This document shows, piece after piece, positions 7,550 to 14,891 of a DNA stretch of 19,591 bases. Source of the DNA: JABDJZ01 sp047619685 (GTDB lineage: Bacteria; Bacteroidota; Rhodothermia; Rhodothermales; UBA10348); NCBI GenBank assembly GCA_047619685.1, contig JBLHLC010000058.1, positions 1-19,591 on the forward strand. Reading direction: 5' to 3'. The first letter of the stretch is position 1. The number at the start of each line of letters is the position of its first letter. The notes below the pieces were generated by a model that was given only the letters and a program-made list of their open reading frames with translations, was not told the origin of the DNA and did not search any database. A program made the position numbers and the translations under genes.

Positions 7550-8838
7550 GAGACATTTCGACATCGGTACGCCTGTTCGCTGAAGCTCAGAGGCTTCTGC
7601 CTGGCGGCGTGGATTCTCCAGCCAGGGCTTTCAAGAGCGTTGGCGGACAGCCGCTTTTCATCGATCGGGGAGAGGCGGCTTCCATGATCGATGTGGACGG
7701 CAACCGGTACGTGGACTACGTGCTCAGTTTCGGCCCGCTGATTCTGGGCCATGCCGCTCCAAATGTAGTAGAGGCCTTGGCCGCGGCGGCGCTGAAGGGC
7801 ACGAGTTTCGGAGCCCCAAGCAAACTCGAACTGGAGTTGGCGCGCCTTGTCCAGGAGTTCATGCCGGCCATCGAACTGGTGCGTTTCGTCAACTCCGGCA
7901 CCGAGGCTACCATGAGTGTTATCCGGGTCGCTCGGGCCTTCACCGGGCGGGATCGCATCATCAAGTTTGAGGGCAACTATCACGGCCATGCGGACATGCT
8001 TCTGGTTCAGGCCGGGTCAGGAGTTGCCACGCTCGGGCTTCCAGACTCTCCCGGAGTGCCCAAGTCAACGGTCTCGAATACCATCGTGCTTCCCTACAAC
8101 GACCTGGAGGCCGTTTCCCGCTGTTTCGAGGCCAACCGGGGACAGATTGCGGCAGTCATTGTCGAACCCGTGGCCGGAAACATGGGCGTCGTGCCGCCGG
8201 TGGAGGGCTATCTGGAAGGTCTGCGATCGCTCACCCAAGACGACGGAGCGCTCCTCATTTTCGATGAGGTCATGACCGGATTCCGGGTGCACCCCGGAGG
8301 GGCTCAGGCGCTTTATGGCGTGACCCCGGACCTGTCGGCGCTAGGCAAAGTGATCGGCGGCGGCTTGCCGGTTGGCGCGTACGGTGGACGGCGGGACATC
8401 ATGGAATTGGTGGCCCCCTCAGGCCCCGTGTATCAAGCCGGAACGCTCTCCGGTAATCCTCTTGCGATGACGGCCGGCATCGCAACCCTGCGTCGCCTTC
8501 AGGAGCCCGGCCTCTGGGACGGCATTGCATCGACCACCGCCCGAATTGAGGAGGCCATCGGGACTGCCGCCCGCGAGGCTGGGGTGACCGTCAGCCAGAC
8601 GCGCGTGGGGACCATGTTCTGCACCTTCTTCGCGGATCGTAAGCCCACCAATTGGGCCTCAGTCAAGCGTTCCGATACCGATCAGTTCGGGGTGTTTTTC
8701 AGGGCACTCCTGGAGGGGGGTGTTTATCTGCCGCCTTCCCAGTTTGAATCCTGTTTCGTGTCATCGGCCCATGGTGAGGCCGAGATCGAGGCCACCTACA
8801 GGGCAGCGGAAGTGGCCTTCAAGGAGGTAGCCGGATGA
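7546..8838 (+). CDS. hemL: Glutamate-1-semialdehyde 2,1-aminomutase (HemL)
   Basis: PLP enzyme that converts glutamate-1-semialdehyde, the product of HemA, to 5-aminolevulinate. The 430-residue protein matches the family along its length: LLPGGVDSPARAFKSVGG near the N-terminus, FVNSGTEATMSVIRVAR for phosphate binding, GNYHGHADMLLVQAGSG, LIFDEVMTGFRVHPGGAQ with the PLP-ring aspartate, and the PLP lysine K268 in LGKVIGGGLPVGAYGG. QAGTLSGNPLAMTAG follows. ATG 7546 overlaps the hemY stop (ATGA). The open frame reaches back to 7294, but that part is out of frame inside hemY. The last codons carry a strong ribosome binding site for hemH. Placing hemL near the end, far from hemA, still puts both ends of 5-aminolevulinate synthesis on one transcript. 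Confidence 0.97.
   Translation: MRDISTSVRLFAEAQRLLPGGVDSPARAFKSVGGQPLFIDRGEAASMIDVDGNRYVDYVLSFGPLILGHAAPNVVEALAAAALKGTSFGAPSKLELELARLVQEFMPAIELVRFVNSGTEATMSVIRVARAFTGRDRIIKFEGNYHGHADMLLVQAGSGVATLGLPDSPGVPKSTVSNTIVLPYNDLEAVSRCFEANRGQIAAVIVEPVAGNMGVVPPVEGYLEGLRSLTQDDGALLIFDEVMTGFRVHPGGAQALYGVTPDLSALGKVIGGGLPVGAYGGRRDIMELVAPSGPVYQAGTLSGNPLAMTAGIATLRRLQEPGLWDGIASTTARIEEAIGTAAREAGVTVSQTRVGTMFCTFFADRKPTNWASVKRSDTDQFGVFFRALLEGGVYLPPSQFESCFVSSAHGEAEIEATYRAAEVAFKEVAG
8821..8827 (+). promoter_or_regulatory. Strong ribosome binding site of hemH, inside the end of hemL
   Basis: AAGGAGG lies 7 nt before ATG 8835. It is the best Shine-Dalgarno match in the operon and stands out because most other junctions here have weak or no sites. 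Confidence 0.7.
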
Positions 8839-9914
8839 CGGTTGGCGTAGTAATGCTCAACTTCGGAGAGCCGGAGACGCCGACACGGGAGGAGGTGGTT
8901 CCCTTCCTGGAGCGCATCTTCCTGAACAACGCGCCTTTGGAGCGCTTCCCAAATGAGACCGCCCGCTTGGCTCGTTGCCGGCAGTTGGCTGAGGATCGCG
9001 CGCCCGGCTTGATTGCCGACTATGAGCGCATCGGAGGATCCCCGCTGAACGCTCAGGCCCGAGATGAGGCGCAGGCCCTTCAGGATGAGTTGACCTCGCG
9101 AGGTCTTCAGGCGAAGACCCGTGTGGGCATGCAGTTCACCGACCCGACGATTCGAGAGGCGGTCGAAGCAACCCGGGCGGATGGCGCGGACGTGCTGGTG
9201 GCCCTTCCCATGTATCCGATCTGCGGGTTTTCCACCAACGTGGCCGCAATCAAGAGTGTCCGCGACGCGGTCAGCGCGATCGGATGGGACGCGCCCGTAT
9301 ACGAGGTGGCGGCCTGGCACCACGACGACGCATACACACGGTATCGCGCGGACAACATCCGGTCTTTCGCTCATGCCCAGGGGGTAGACCTCTCGGACGA
9401 TGGGACGCTCCTGTACTTTTCCGCCCACGGCACGCCCATCAAGTACCTGGATCTCGGTAGCAGGTATGATGGCTATGTAGAGGAGCATTGCGAGCGCATC
9501 GCCCACCTGCTCGGGGGCGTACGCTACACCCTCGGCTATCAGAATCATTCCAATCGTGGCATAGCGTGGACGAAGCCCGACAACGAAGAGCACCTGCCGA
9601 CCGTTCGTGCGGAGCGCGTCGTGGTCGAGCCCATCAGTTTCATTCACGAGCAGTCGGAGACGCTGGCCGAATTGGACCTGGACTTCCGGGCCAAGGTTGA
9701 GGCGTTGGGGATGGCGTTTCACCGTGTCCCGACCCCGAACGATCATGCACGATTGGCGCGCGTCCTGGCAGACCTGATCGTACCCGCTCTTCAGGGCGTC
9801 CCTGCTGACGCGGGCCTCCACCCCTGTCGATGCAGCCCGGGCTCGCTGTGCACCAACGGGCATCGGACCGTCGATTGCCATTTCGGTCGGCGGAGCACGG
9901 CAACCGCAGGATGA
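8835..9914 (+). CDS. hemH: Ferrochelatase, probably coproporphyrin ferrochelatase (HemH/CpfC), with cysteine-rich C-terminus
   Basis: Inserts ferrous iron into coproporphyrin III (or protoporphyrin IX). The 359-residue protein begins TVGVVMLNFGEPETP, has RIGGSPLN for porphyrin binding, the metal-site histidine H198 in YFSAHGTPI, and the catalytic-region glutamate E275 in SFIHEQSETLAELD. After the normal end of the catalytic domain it continues with a tail holding C331, C333, C339 and C348 (CxCx5Cx8C). A further cysteine, C130, sits in MYPICGFSTN, close to the position where the human enzyme has its internal cluster ligand. Ferrochelatases with a [2Fe-2S] cluster use one internal and three C-terminal cysteines, so a cluster is plausible but inferred. 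The start overlaps the hemL stop (ATGA); the stop overlaps the next gene's ATG. Confidence 0.94.
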   Translation: MTVGVVMLNFGEPETPTREEVVPFLERIFLNNAPLERFPNETARLARCRQLAEDRAPGLIADYERIGGSPLNAQARDEAQALQDELTSRGLQAKTRVGMQFTDPTIREAVEATRADGADVLVALPMYPICGFSTNVAAIKSVRDAVSAIGWDAPVYEVAAWHHDDAYTRYRADNIRSFAHAQGVDLSDDGTLLYFSAHGTPIKYLDLGSRYDGYVEEHCERIAHLLGGVRYTLGYQNHSNRGIAWTKPDNEEHLPTVRAERVVVEPISFIHEQSETLAELDLDFRAKVEALGMAFHRVPTPNDHARLARVLADLIVPALQGVPADAGLHPCRCSPGSLCTNGHRTVDCHFGRRSTATAG

Positions 9915-10618
9915 GCGTCCTCCTCCTTCGCAGTCCGGAAGGAGTGGAGCCCTACCTGGCTGCGTTCCGCCAGGCCGGGGTCGAGGCTTCGTGCCTGGAT
10001 GTGATGACCTTTTCTTACGTCGGGGTAGAGGCCATGCGGCTCGCGCTTCGCCAGCCAGAGCGCTTCGGAGGCCTGGTGGTCACCAGTCCAAGGACCACCG
10101 AGGCCTGGCGCCGGGACGACGAAGCTCGCAGCCTCTTGTCAGGGTGGGCAGCCCACCCGACGTATGCGGTTGGCCCGCGCACGGCGGCCGAAGCGCGAGC
10201 ATTGGGCCTGGAGCCCGAGGGGCAAGCACAGGGAGGAGCCCAGGCTCTCGCTTCCTATATCACCGGGAATCGACCGGACAAACCGCTCTTGTTCTGCTGC
10301 GGGCGCCCGCGGCAGCCCGATTTGCCGACCAGGTTAGAGCAGGCGGACATCCCGGTTGAAGAGGTGGTGGTCTATGAATCAACGCTTCTTTTGGAGCCCC
10401 CGGCCGGGCCGGTCCCGGATGTCGTGGTGTTTTTTAGCCCGCGTGCGGCCGCAGTGATGGAACGATGGGATTGGCCATGGTCCCGGGTGCGGAAAGCGTG
10501 GGTTGGAGACTCAGCGTCCCGTCTTGCAACCGGGGGTGAGGTAACCGCGCCCTATCATGACGTAGACGGGTTGGTCAGTCGGCTCACCGCTGTCTTCCCG
10601 CTCCGCGCGATCATCTAA
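9911..10618 (+). CDS. Second uroporphyrinogen-III synthase-like protein, eukaryote-type (HemD2)
   Basis: A 235-residue protein of the HemD fold. Its motifs follow the human enzyme UROS in order: VLLLRSPEGVEPYL, GVEASCLDVMTFSYV, FGGLVVTSPRTTEAW, YAVGPRTAAEARALGLEPEG, PLLFCCGRPRQPDLPTRL, VEEVVVYES and VVFFSPRAAAVMERW. The first hemD of this operon instead matches the usual bacterial pattern. The segment corresponding to the conserved IGPTTA near the C-terminus is changed to VGDSAS (residues 198-203), so the threonine found there in UROS is absent. It is translationally coupled to hemH through an ATGA overlap and is the last gene of the heme operon. It may be the working synthase, a backup, or a divergent paralogue with another role; sequence alone does not decide. 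Confidence 0.82.
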   Translation: MSVLLLRSPEGVEPYLAAFRQAGVEASCLDVMTFSYVGVEAMRLALRQPERFGGLVVTSPRTTEAWRRDDEARSLLSGWAAHPTYAVGPRTAAEARALGLEPEGQAQGGAQALASYITGNRPDKPLLFCCGRPRQPDLPTRLEQADIPVEEVVVYESTLLLEPPAGPVPDVVVFFSPRAAAVMERWDWPWSRVRKAWVGDSASRLATGGEVTAPYHDVDGLVSRLTAVFPLRAII

Positions 10619-10682
10619 GCGTGTACAAACGTGTTGCGGAAGCGGCTGCGAGAATTGGAGGACCCGCCGGCAGGAGAACAAG

Positions 10683-10709
10683 AAAGTTTAACTAAAGTAC
10701 AACTTTAAC
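10683..10709. promoter_or_regulatory. AT-rich repeat element upstream of the toxin-antitoxin pair, candidate operator/promoter
   Basis: In an otherwise GC-rich spacer there is an AT-rich block with an inverted repeat, AAAGTT (10683-10688) and AACTTT (10701-10706). The same block can be read as near-direct repeats AAGTTTAAC (10684-10692) and AACTTTAAC (10701-10709), 17 bp apart. It lies 33-59 bp before the antitoxin ATG. AbrB-type antitoxins usually repress their own promoter, so an autoregulatory operator is a reasonable inference. The rest of the 123-bp spacer (10619-10741) shows nothing else, and no terminator hairpin follows the heme operon. Confidence 0.4.
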
Positions 10710-10741
10710 AAGTCGATCTCCTTACTTCAACCGAGGGACCC

Positions 10742-10969
10742 ATGAGTCAAAAAACTACGGTCAAGCAAATTGGCGGATCATTGGCATTCATTGTACCCAA
10801 GCCGATAGCAGAAGCCTTGGCGCTGAGGGCAGGAGACGAGTTGTTCGTCTCGAACGATGCGGACAGCATCACGATCACGCCGTACGACCCGGAATTTGCC
10901 GAAGCGATGGAGGATGGGAGAGCCTTTATGCGCTCTCACAGGAATGCTTTCCGGGAGCTGGCCAAGTGA
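10742..10969 (+). CDS. AbrB/MazE-SpoVT family antitoxin
   Basis: A 75-residue protein with the swapped-hairpin AbrB/SpoVT DNA-binding pattern at residues 4-48: TVKQIGGSLAFIVPKPIAEALALRAGDELFV followed by a short strand (SITITP). The C-terminal tail (DPEFAEAMEDGRAFMRSHRNAFRELAK) is charged and helical, the part that in such antitoxins wraps and inhibits the toxin. GAGGG lies 4 nt before the ATG. The last codons overlap the start of the Doc toxin gene by 4 nt (GTGA), the usual antitoxin-first order. It likely represses its own promoter through the repeat element upstream. Pairing of AbrB-type antitoxins with Doc toxins is known, although the classical P1 Doc is paired with a Phd antitoxin. Confidence 0.85.
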   Translation: MSQKTTVKQIGGSLAFIVPKPIAEALALRAGDELFVSNDADSITITPYDPEFAEAMEDGRAFMRSHRNAFRELAK

Positions 10970-11370
10970 CAAGGGCCACTCCCGAACCCGCTTGGTTGAC
11001 GGTAGTCCACACCAGAATGCTGCACGCAGAATCAGTGCGGCTGTTCGGCGGTGCTCCTGGAGTGCGTGATCACGGCCTGCGCGAAAGCGCGATTGATCGA
11101 CCTCGAAACCTCTGGTCTCACGACGAGGCGACGACGGTTTTCGATCTGGCCGCCGCGTATGGTTTTGGCCTCGCCAAGAACCACGCGTTCATAGACGGCA
11201 ACAAGCGAGTTGCTCTGCTTGCCATGCGCGCCTTCCTGCATCGGAATGGGTTCTCGCTCACCCCGCCTGAGGTCGCGACGGTGACGACAATCGAGGGACT
11301 GGCCGCAGGTTCAATTGACGAAGTAACGCTGGCAGTCTGGCTTCAGAAGCACTCTGTCAGGCGTTTGTAG
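10966..11370 (+). CDS. doc: Doc (death-on-curing) family toxin, Fic fold
   Basis: A 134-residue Fic/Doc protein with the motif HAFIDGNKRVAL (residues 73-84), matching the Doc form HxFx[D/N]xNKRxA; H73, D77, N79, K80 and R81 are all present. P1 Doc phosphorylates elongation factor Tu and stops translation, because the Fic glycine is replaced by lysine and the protein acts as a kinase instead of an AMPylator. The same activity is inferred here. The start is GTG at 10966 overlapping the antitoxin stop, with GGGAG upstream. Length is typical for Doc (about 125-135). The stop at 11370 abuts the remnant of a Ser/Thr kinase that lacks its own 5' end, suggesting that the cassette sits at an insertion or deletion breakpoint. 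Confidence 0.88.
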   Translation: MTRATPEPAWLTVVHTRMLHAESVRLFGGAPGVRDHGLRESAIDRPRNLWSHDEATTVFDLAAAYGFGLAKNHAFIDGNKRVALLAMRAFLHRNGFSLTPPEVATVTTIEGLAAGSIDEVTLAVWLQKHSVRRL

Positions 11371-11371
11371 T

Positions 11372-13229
11372 ATCGTCATCCTCGCAGACCGAGCAGACGG
11401 GTATTTCGACCAACAAGTCGCAATTAAGGTGGTTGAAAAGGCGGTCTATCGCCAAGACTTGGTAAAGCGGTTTGCCCGACGAACGCAGAATCCTCGCTTC
11501 ACTTGATCATCCCAATATTGCTCGGCTCCTGGAAGGTGGGGTTACGGACACGGGCATTCCCTATCTGGTTCTGGAATACATCAAAGGGCGCACCTTATTG
11601 GATCATTGCGACACCAATAGGCTCCCCCTGGTTCAGAGATTGGCCCTTTTTGGGACGATCTGTGGCGCAGTGCATTTCGCGCATCAGAACCTGATCATTC
11701 ATCGCGACCTAAAACCTTCCAATATTCTGGTCAGCAATTCGGGCCGCGGGGACTCTCCAAAAGGGGTCATAAAGCTGTTGGACTTCGGCGTGGCCAAGGC
11801 GCTCAACACAGCTGTGGAAGGAGGGCCTGAGGAAACGTGGGAACGCGCGCATCCGATGACCCTTGCGTACGCAATTCCGGAGCAATTCCGGAGCCTCCCG
11901 GTCACAACAGCGTCAGACGTGTATTCTCTGGGTGTGATTCTTTTTGAGCTGTTGACCGGGGAAAGACCCTACGACCTGTCGGGGTTGCTGCCCGCTGCCA
12001 TTAAGCGAATTGTGCTGACGGAAAGGGTGCGGCGGCCCAGCGAATCCTTCAGGCTTGGTGATGGGAAGGACCGAGAGTCGATGAGGCGGCGTGCTGACCA
12101 GCGGCGCGAGACCCCCGACGGAATGCGCAGGCGTATTCAAGGTGACTTGGACACCATCGTCCTCAAAGCGCTCTCAAAAGATGCATCCTTGCGATACGTC
12201 TCCGTCGCTCAGTTCAGCGATGACATTCAGCGCTATCTCGACCACCTTCCAATTCTTGCCAGACCCGTTTCGATCAAATATCGTACAGCCAAATTCGTTC
12301 AGAGAAATCGAGTTGGTGTAATTTTGAGCGCTCTGGTGGTACTTGTTCTGTTGGCCAGCGTGGTGATGACGACCCATCAGGCGCGGGTGGCCGAGCGGAA
12401 CGCCGGTCAAATCCGGCGCCTCGCCAACTCCCTGTTATTCGAGATGAATGACAAGGTCCGGGACCTGCCCGGCGCAACAGATATTCGTAGAACCCTGGTA
12501 ACACATGCGCTGACCTACCTGGAGAACCTCAGCCAAGAAGCCGGTCCAGATCCCACATTGCAACCCGAACTGGCGGAGGCTTATGCGCAAGCCGGCCGAA
12601 TTCAGGGAGACCCGCACTACACCAATCTTGGGGACCTGATGGGTGCGCTCGAGAGCTACCAGAAAGCCGTGCTCTTGAGGGAAGCCATTTGGAGTTCCGA
12701 TTCGAGTCAGGCTTCACACCGGGTAGGACTGGCAAACAGCTACGGGAGACTCGCGGTCGTCACAAGTTGATGTTGTGATAACACGAAAGCCATGGAGCTG
12801 ACCGAGCGAGCAATTCAGTTGCTCGCTCCAATCCTGAATGCCGATCCGGACAACATTGGAATCCGTCACGACATGGCGCGCATCAAGAGTGAAATGGGCT
12901 GGTGGTTGGTCTGGGATGGCCAGACACAGGAAGGATTGAATCTGCTGGAAGGGGCCACCCCGGAACTCGAGTACGTTTCGGCCAATCTGCCAAAATTGCT
13001 TGATGCCCAGCACCATCTCTGGAGGGCCTATTCGTATCAGGTTGACGGCTTGAAGTTCACTGGACGCAATAGCGAAGCACTCCGGCTACTGGAAGACAAA
13101 GCGTTGCCGCTCCTTCTCTCCTCACTTCGTCGGTACCCGAATCACCCGCTTCTCTTATTCGATTTGCATGAGGCGTACCTGTTTCTCGGCGAGAAACGCA
13201 CAACTAATCTTGCCATTCGGATTTCATGA
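11372..13229 (+). pseudogene. Transmembrane Ser/Thr protein kinase with TPR-like C-terminus, 5'-truncated, frameshifted, interrupted by a stop
   Basis: Three pieces of one PknB-like kinase are visible. Piece 1 (11381-11473) encodes LADRADGYFDQQVAIKVVEK, the N-lobe with the ATP lysine (codon 11426-11428). It has no glycine-rich loop and no start before it. A one-base frameshift near 11471-11476 leads to piece 2 (11475-12770): ERRILASLDHPNIARLLEGG, HRDLKPSNILV, LDFGVAKAL, PEQFRSLPVTTASDVYSLG, a single transmembrane helix around 12315-12370, then helical repeats. An in-frame TGA at 12768-12770 separates it from piece 3 (12771-13229), which continues in the same frame with TPR-like helices. Intact relatives are receptor-like kinases common in Rhodothermales. 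A short kinase from the inner open frame would lack the ATP lysine, so it is called a pseudogene. Confidence 0.85.
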
Positions 13230-13470
13230 AGGGTCATCAGGGAACGACGAGTATGGGCACGGAGGCGTTTGATATTTCTGGGTACATCTCGTCCAATACG
13301 GTGATCAGGTTTTTCTTGGCGTAGCCGGGCAGCAAGGGCTTCCTTTCTATCGACGATGTCCGGATTGGGGCTCGATAGTCCCGGGCGGTCATCTCCGAAC
13401 CATAGGCGGTTCGCGTAGCGGCCCGCTTCCGACCGTTGCTCCGAAGTTGCACATGGCGTAGGATTGCAGG
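13230..13470. other. Intergenic stretch after the kinase pseudogene
   Basis: This 241-bp gap lies between the end of the kinase remnant and the T9SS protein. On the - strand an open frame of 71 codons (13237-13452) ends in NLITVLDEMYPEISNASVPILVVP, which reads like protein but matches no family I recognise. It has no upstream signals. It may be a remnant gene tail or chance. No terminator hairpin or promoter consensus is clear. Confidence 0.3.
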
Positions 13471-14889
13471 ATGGCACTCCCAAGATGGCTCATAGTGGTA
13501 TTCGCGCTGGCCGGTTGGGTCGGCAATTCAGTCGCACAGGACTGGATACCCTTGGAAGTCGGGAATCGCTGGGAGTTCACCTCGCTCATCGAGCCGCCCT
13601 TCAGTTTCCCGGTGACCGTCGGCGCGGGCTCGATATGGGTGGTGGAAACCGTGGATGTCGATGGTCAGGCTTTCTTCCGACTCGGCGGCGGCATCGTGCA
13701 CTCTGATACGGTGCGATTCAACGCCTCAGGTCAGTTGACCGGCCTTGTAGCTGGTGTAGAGCAGGTCCTTCTGGATTTCACCGTCCCGGATGGTGGGACC
13801 TACGCCTATGTGGACCATCTGGGGCAAGGGGATCTGGATACCATGGAGGTGGCTGTGACGCGGGGTGGCATGGTCAGGACTCCGGTGGGTGGCTTCCAGG
13901 ACCCAATCACTTTTTCCGCCCGGAGTTTTCGGGTCTCCGACTCTGGTTGGAGTGTCACGCTGGTGGCTGGAGTGGGCCCGATCATGCGTTACAACGGGAT
14001 GGGAGAGGAGGGAAAGCTCTCGCGAGCGGTCTTATCCGGTACCGTCGCCTACGGCTCCCGGCTCCAGACTACTGTCTGGACGGACAAATCCGAGTACGCC
14101 TATGGAGAGCCCATCCGGATCACGCTCCGGCTGGACAACACGGAAGCCGTCCACAACGAAATATCGACAGCGGGCAATTCGCCTGATTATCGGATCGGGT
14201 CGGTCGTACTGGGGCATGCTGCCCTGATTCCAGAAGTTTATCCGATTTTTTTCAGACCGGGTAGCTGGCGTGAGTGGTCCTGGACTCACGATCCCACAGT
14301 TTTGGGGCTTTCAGGCTCGGACAACCTGCACACGGTATCGGCGGCTTATGGCCTGGCGGTGGGAACGACCACGTTTGGCGCCCCGGCTTTTGTGGGTGGA
14401 TGGCTCCGGGCGCGGTTTTCTGAGGCCGTCCCCGTCTCGGAGATCGACATTATCAGATCGGCAATCCAGCCAACCGTGATCGAAAGCGAGTTGCGGAATG
14501 GACGACTGACGGAGACCTGGGCCATCCAAGGCAGGACGCTCGAAGACGTGATGATGGAATATGACGGCGTTCCCGGACTCGGGCTGGATACGTTTCGTTA
14601 TATGCACAACCTGGACGTCAGAACGGTTGGCGTAGAGAATGAGTCCGGGCCATTCCCTGTAGTGCTCCATGCGTTTCCAAACCCCGCGACAAATGGCATC
14701 ACCATCGCCTTTGGGGCCGGCGCCTTCGAATTGAGGGTCTTCGATATTCTGGGACGGACGGTCGCGACCGGCGTGGCTTCTACCGGCAGAATATCTGTGG
14801 ACACTCGGCACTTCGCCCACGGCGTCTACCTGTTCCGTGCTGAAAGTCCGTCGCAGAGCGGAAGTGGGAAGTTCGTTGTCGGGCGCTAG
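13471..14889 (+). CDS. Secreted protein with BsuPI-like domain and T9SS type A sorting domain
   Basis: A 472-residue protein exported in two steps. A Sec signal peptide (about residues 1-23, hydrophobic core WLIVVFALAGWVG, then SVAQ) takes it to the periplasm. A C-terminal type IX secretion sorting domain (about 392-472) carries FPNPATNGITIAF (FPNP at 402-405), VFDILGRTVATGV and HGVYLFRAES. Residues 198 to about 305 resemble the BsuPI-like proteinase-inhibitor fold: TTVWTDKSEYAYGEPIRITL, PGSWREWSW and NLHTVSAAYGL. The N-terminal part (24-195) is an unrecognised beta-rich region beginning IPLEVGNRWEFTS, similar in style to lipocalin-like DUFs. The protein is probably surface-attached or released; whether it inhibits proteases is unproven. 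Its stop is only 2 nt from the stop of the convergent M16 gene. Confidence 0.85.
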   Translation: MALPRWLIVVFALAGWVGNSVAQDWIPLEVGNRWEFTSLIEPPFSFPVTVGAGSIWVVETVDVDGQAFFRLGGGIVHSDTVRFNASGQLTGLVAGVEQVLLDFTVPDGGTYAYVDHLGQGDLDTMEVAVTRGGMVRTPVGGFQDPITFSARSFRVSDSGWSVTLVAGVGPIMRYNGMGEEGKLSRAVLSGTVAYGSRLQTTVWTDKSEYAYGEPIRITLRLDNTEAVHNEISTAGNSPDYRIGSVVLGHAALIPEVYPIFFRPGSWREWSWTHDPTVLGLSGSDNLHTVSAAYGLAVGTTTFGAPAFVGGWLRARFSEAVPVSEIDIIRSAIQPTVIESELRNGRLTETWAIQGRTLEDVMMEYDGVPGLGLDTFRYMHNLDVRTVGVENESGPFPVVLHAFPNPATNGITIAFGAGAFELRVFDILGRTVATGVASTGRISVDTRHFAHGVYLFRAESPSQSGSGKFVVGR

Positions 14890-14891
14890 CT

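Noticed and set aside
8796..9881. A 361-codon open frame antisense to hemH
   Set aside because: Long antisense frames are expected in GC-rich coding DNA. The translation has no recognisable motif, while the + strand frame is a full ferrochelatase.
10634..10708. Short frame continuing after the hemD2 stop
   Set aside because: Only about 25 codons, charged, without similarity or start signals, and it ends in the AT-rich operator-like block.
11871..11892. Perfect 11-bp tandem repeat GCAATTCCGGA in the kinase remnant
   Set aside because: The encoded PEQFRSLPVTT aligns with the normal kinase sequence without an insertion, so it is a coincidence and not a frame-breaking duplication.
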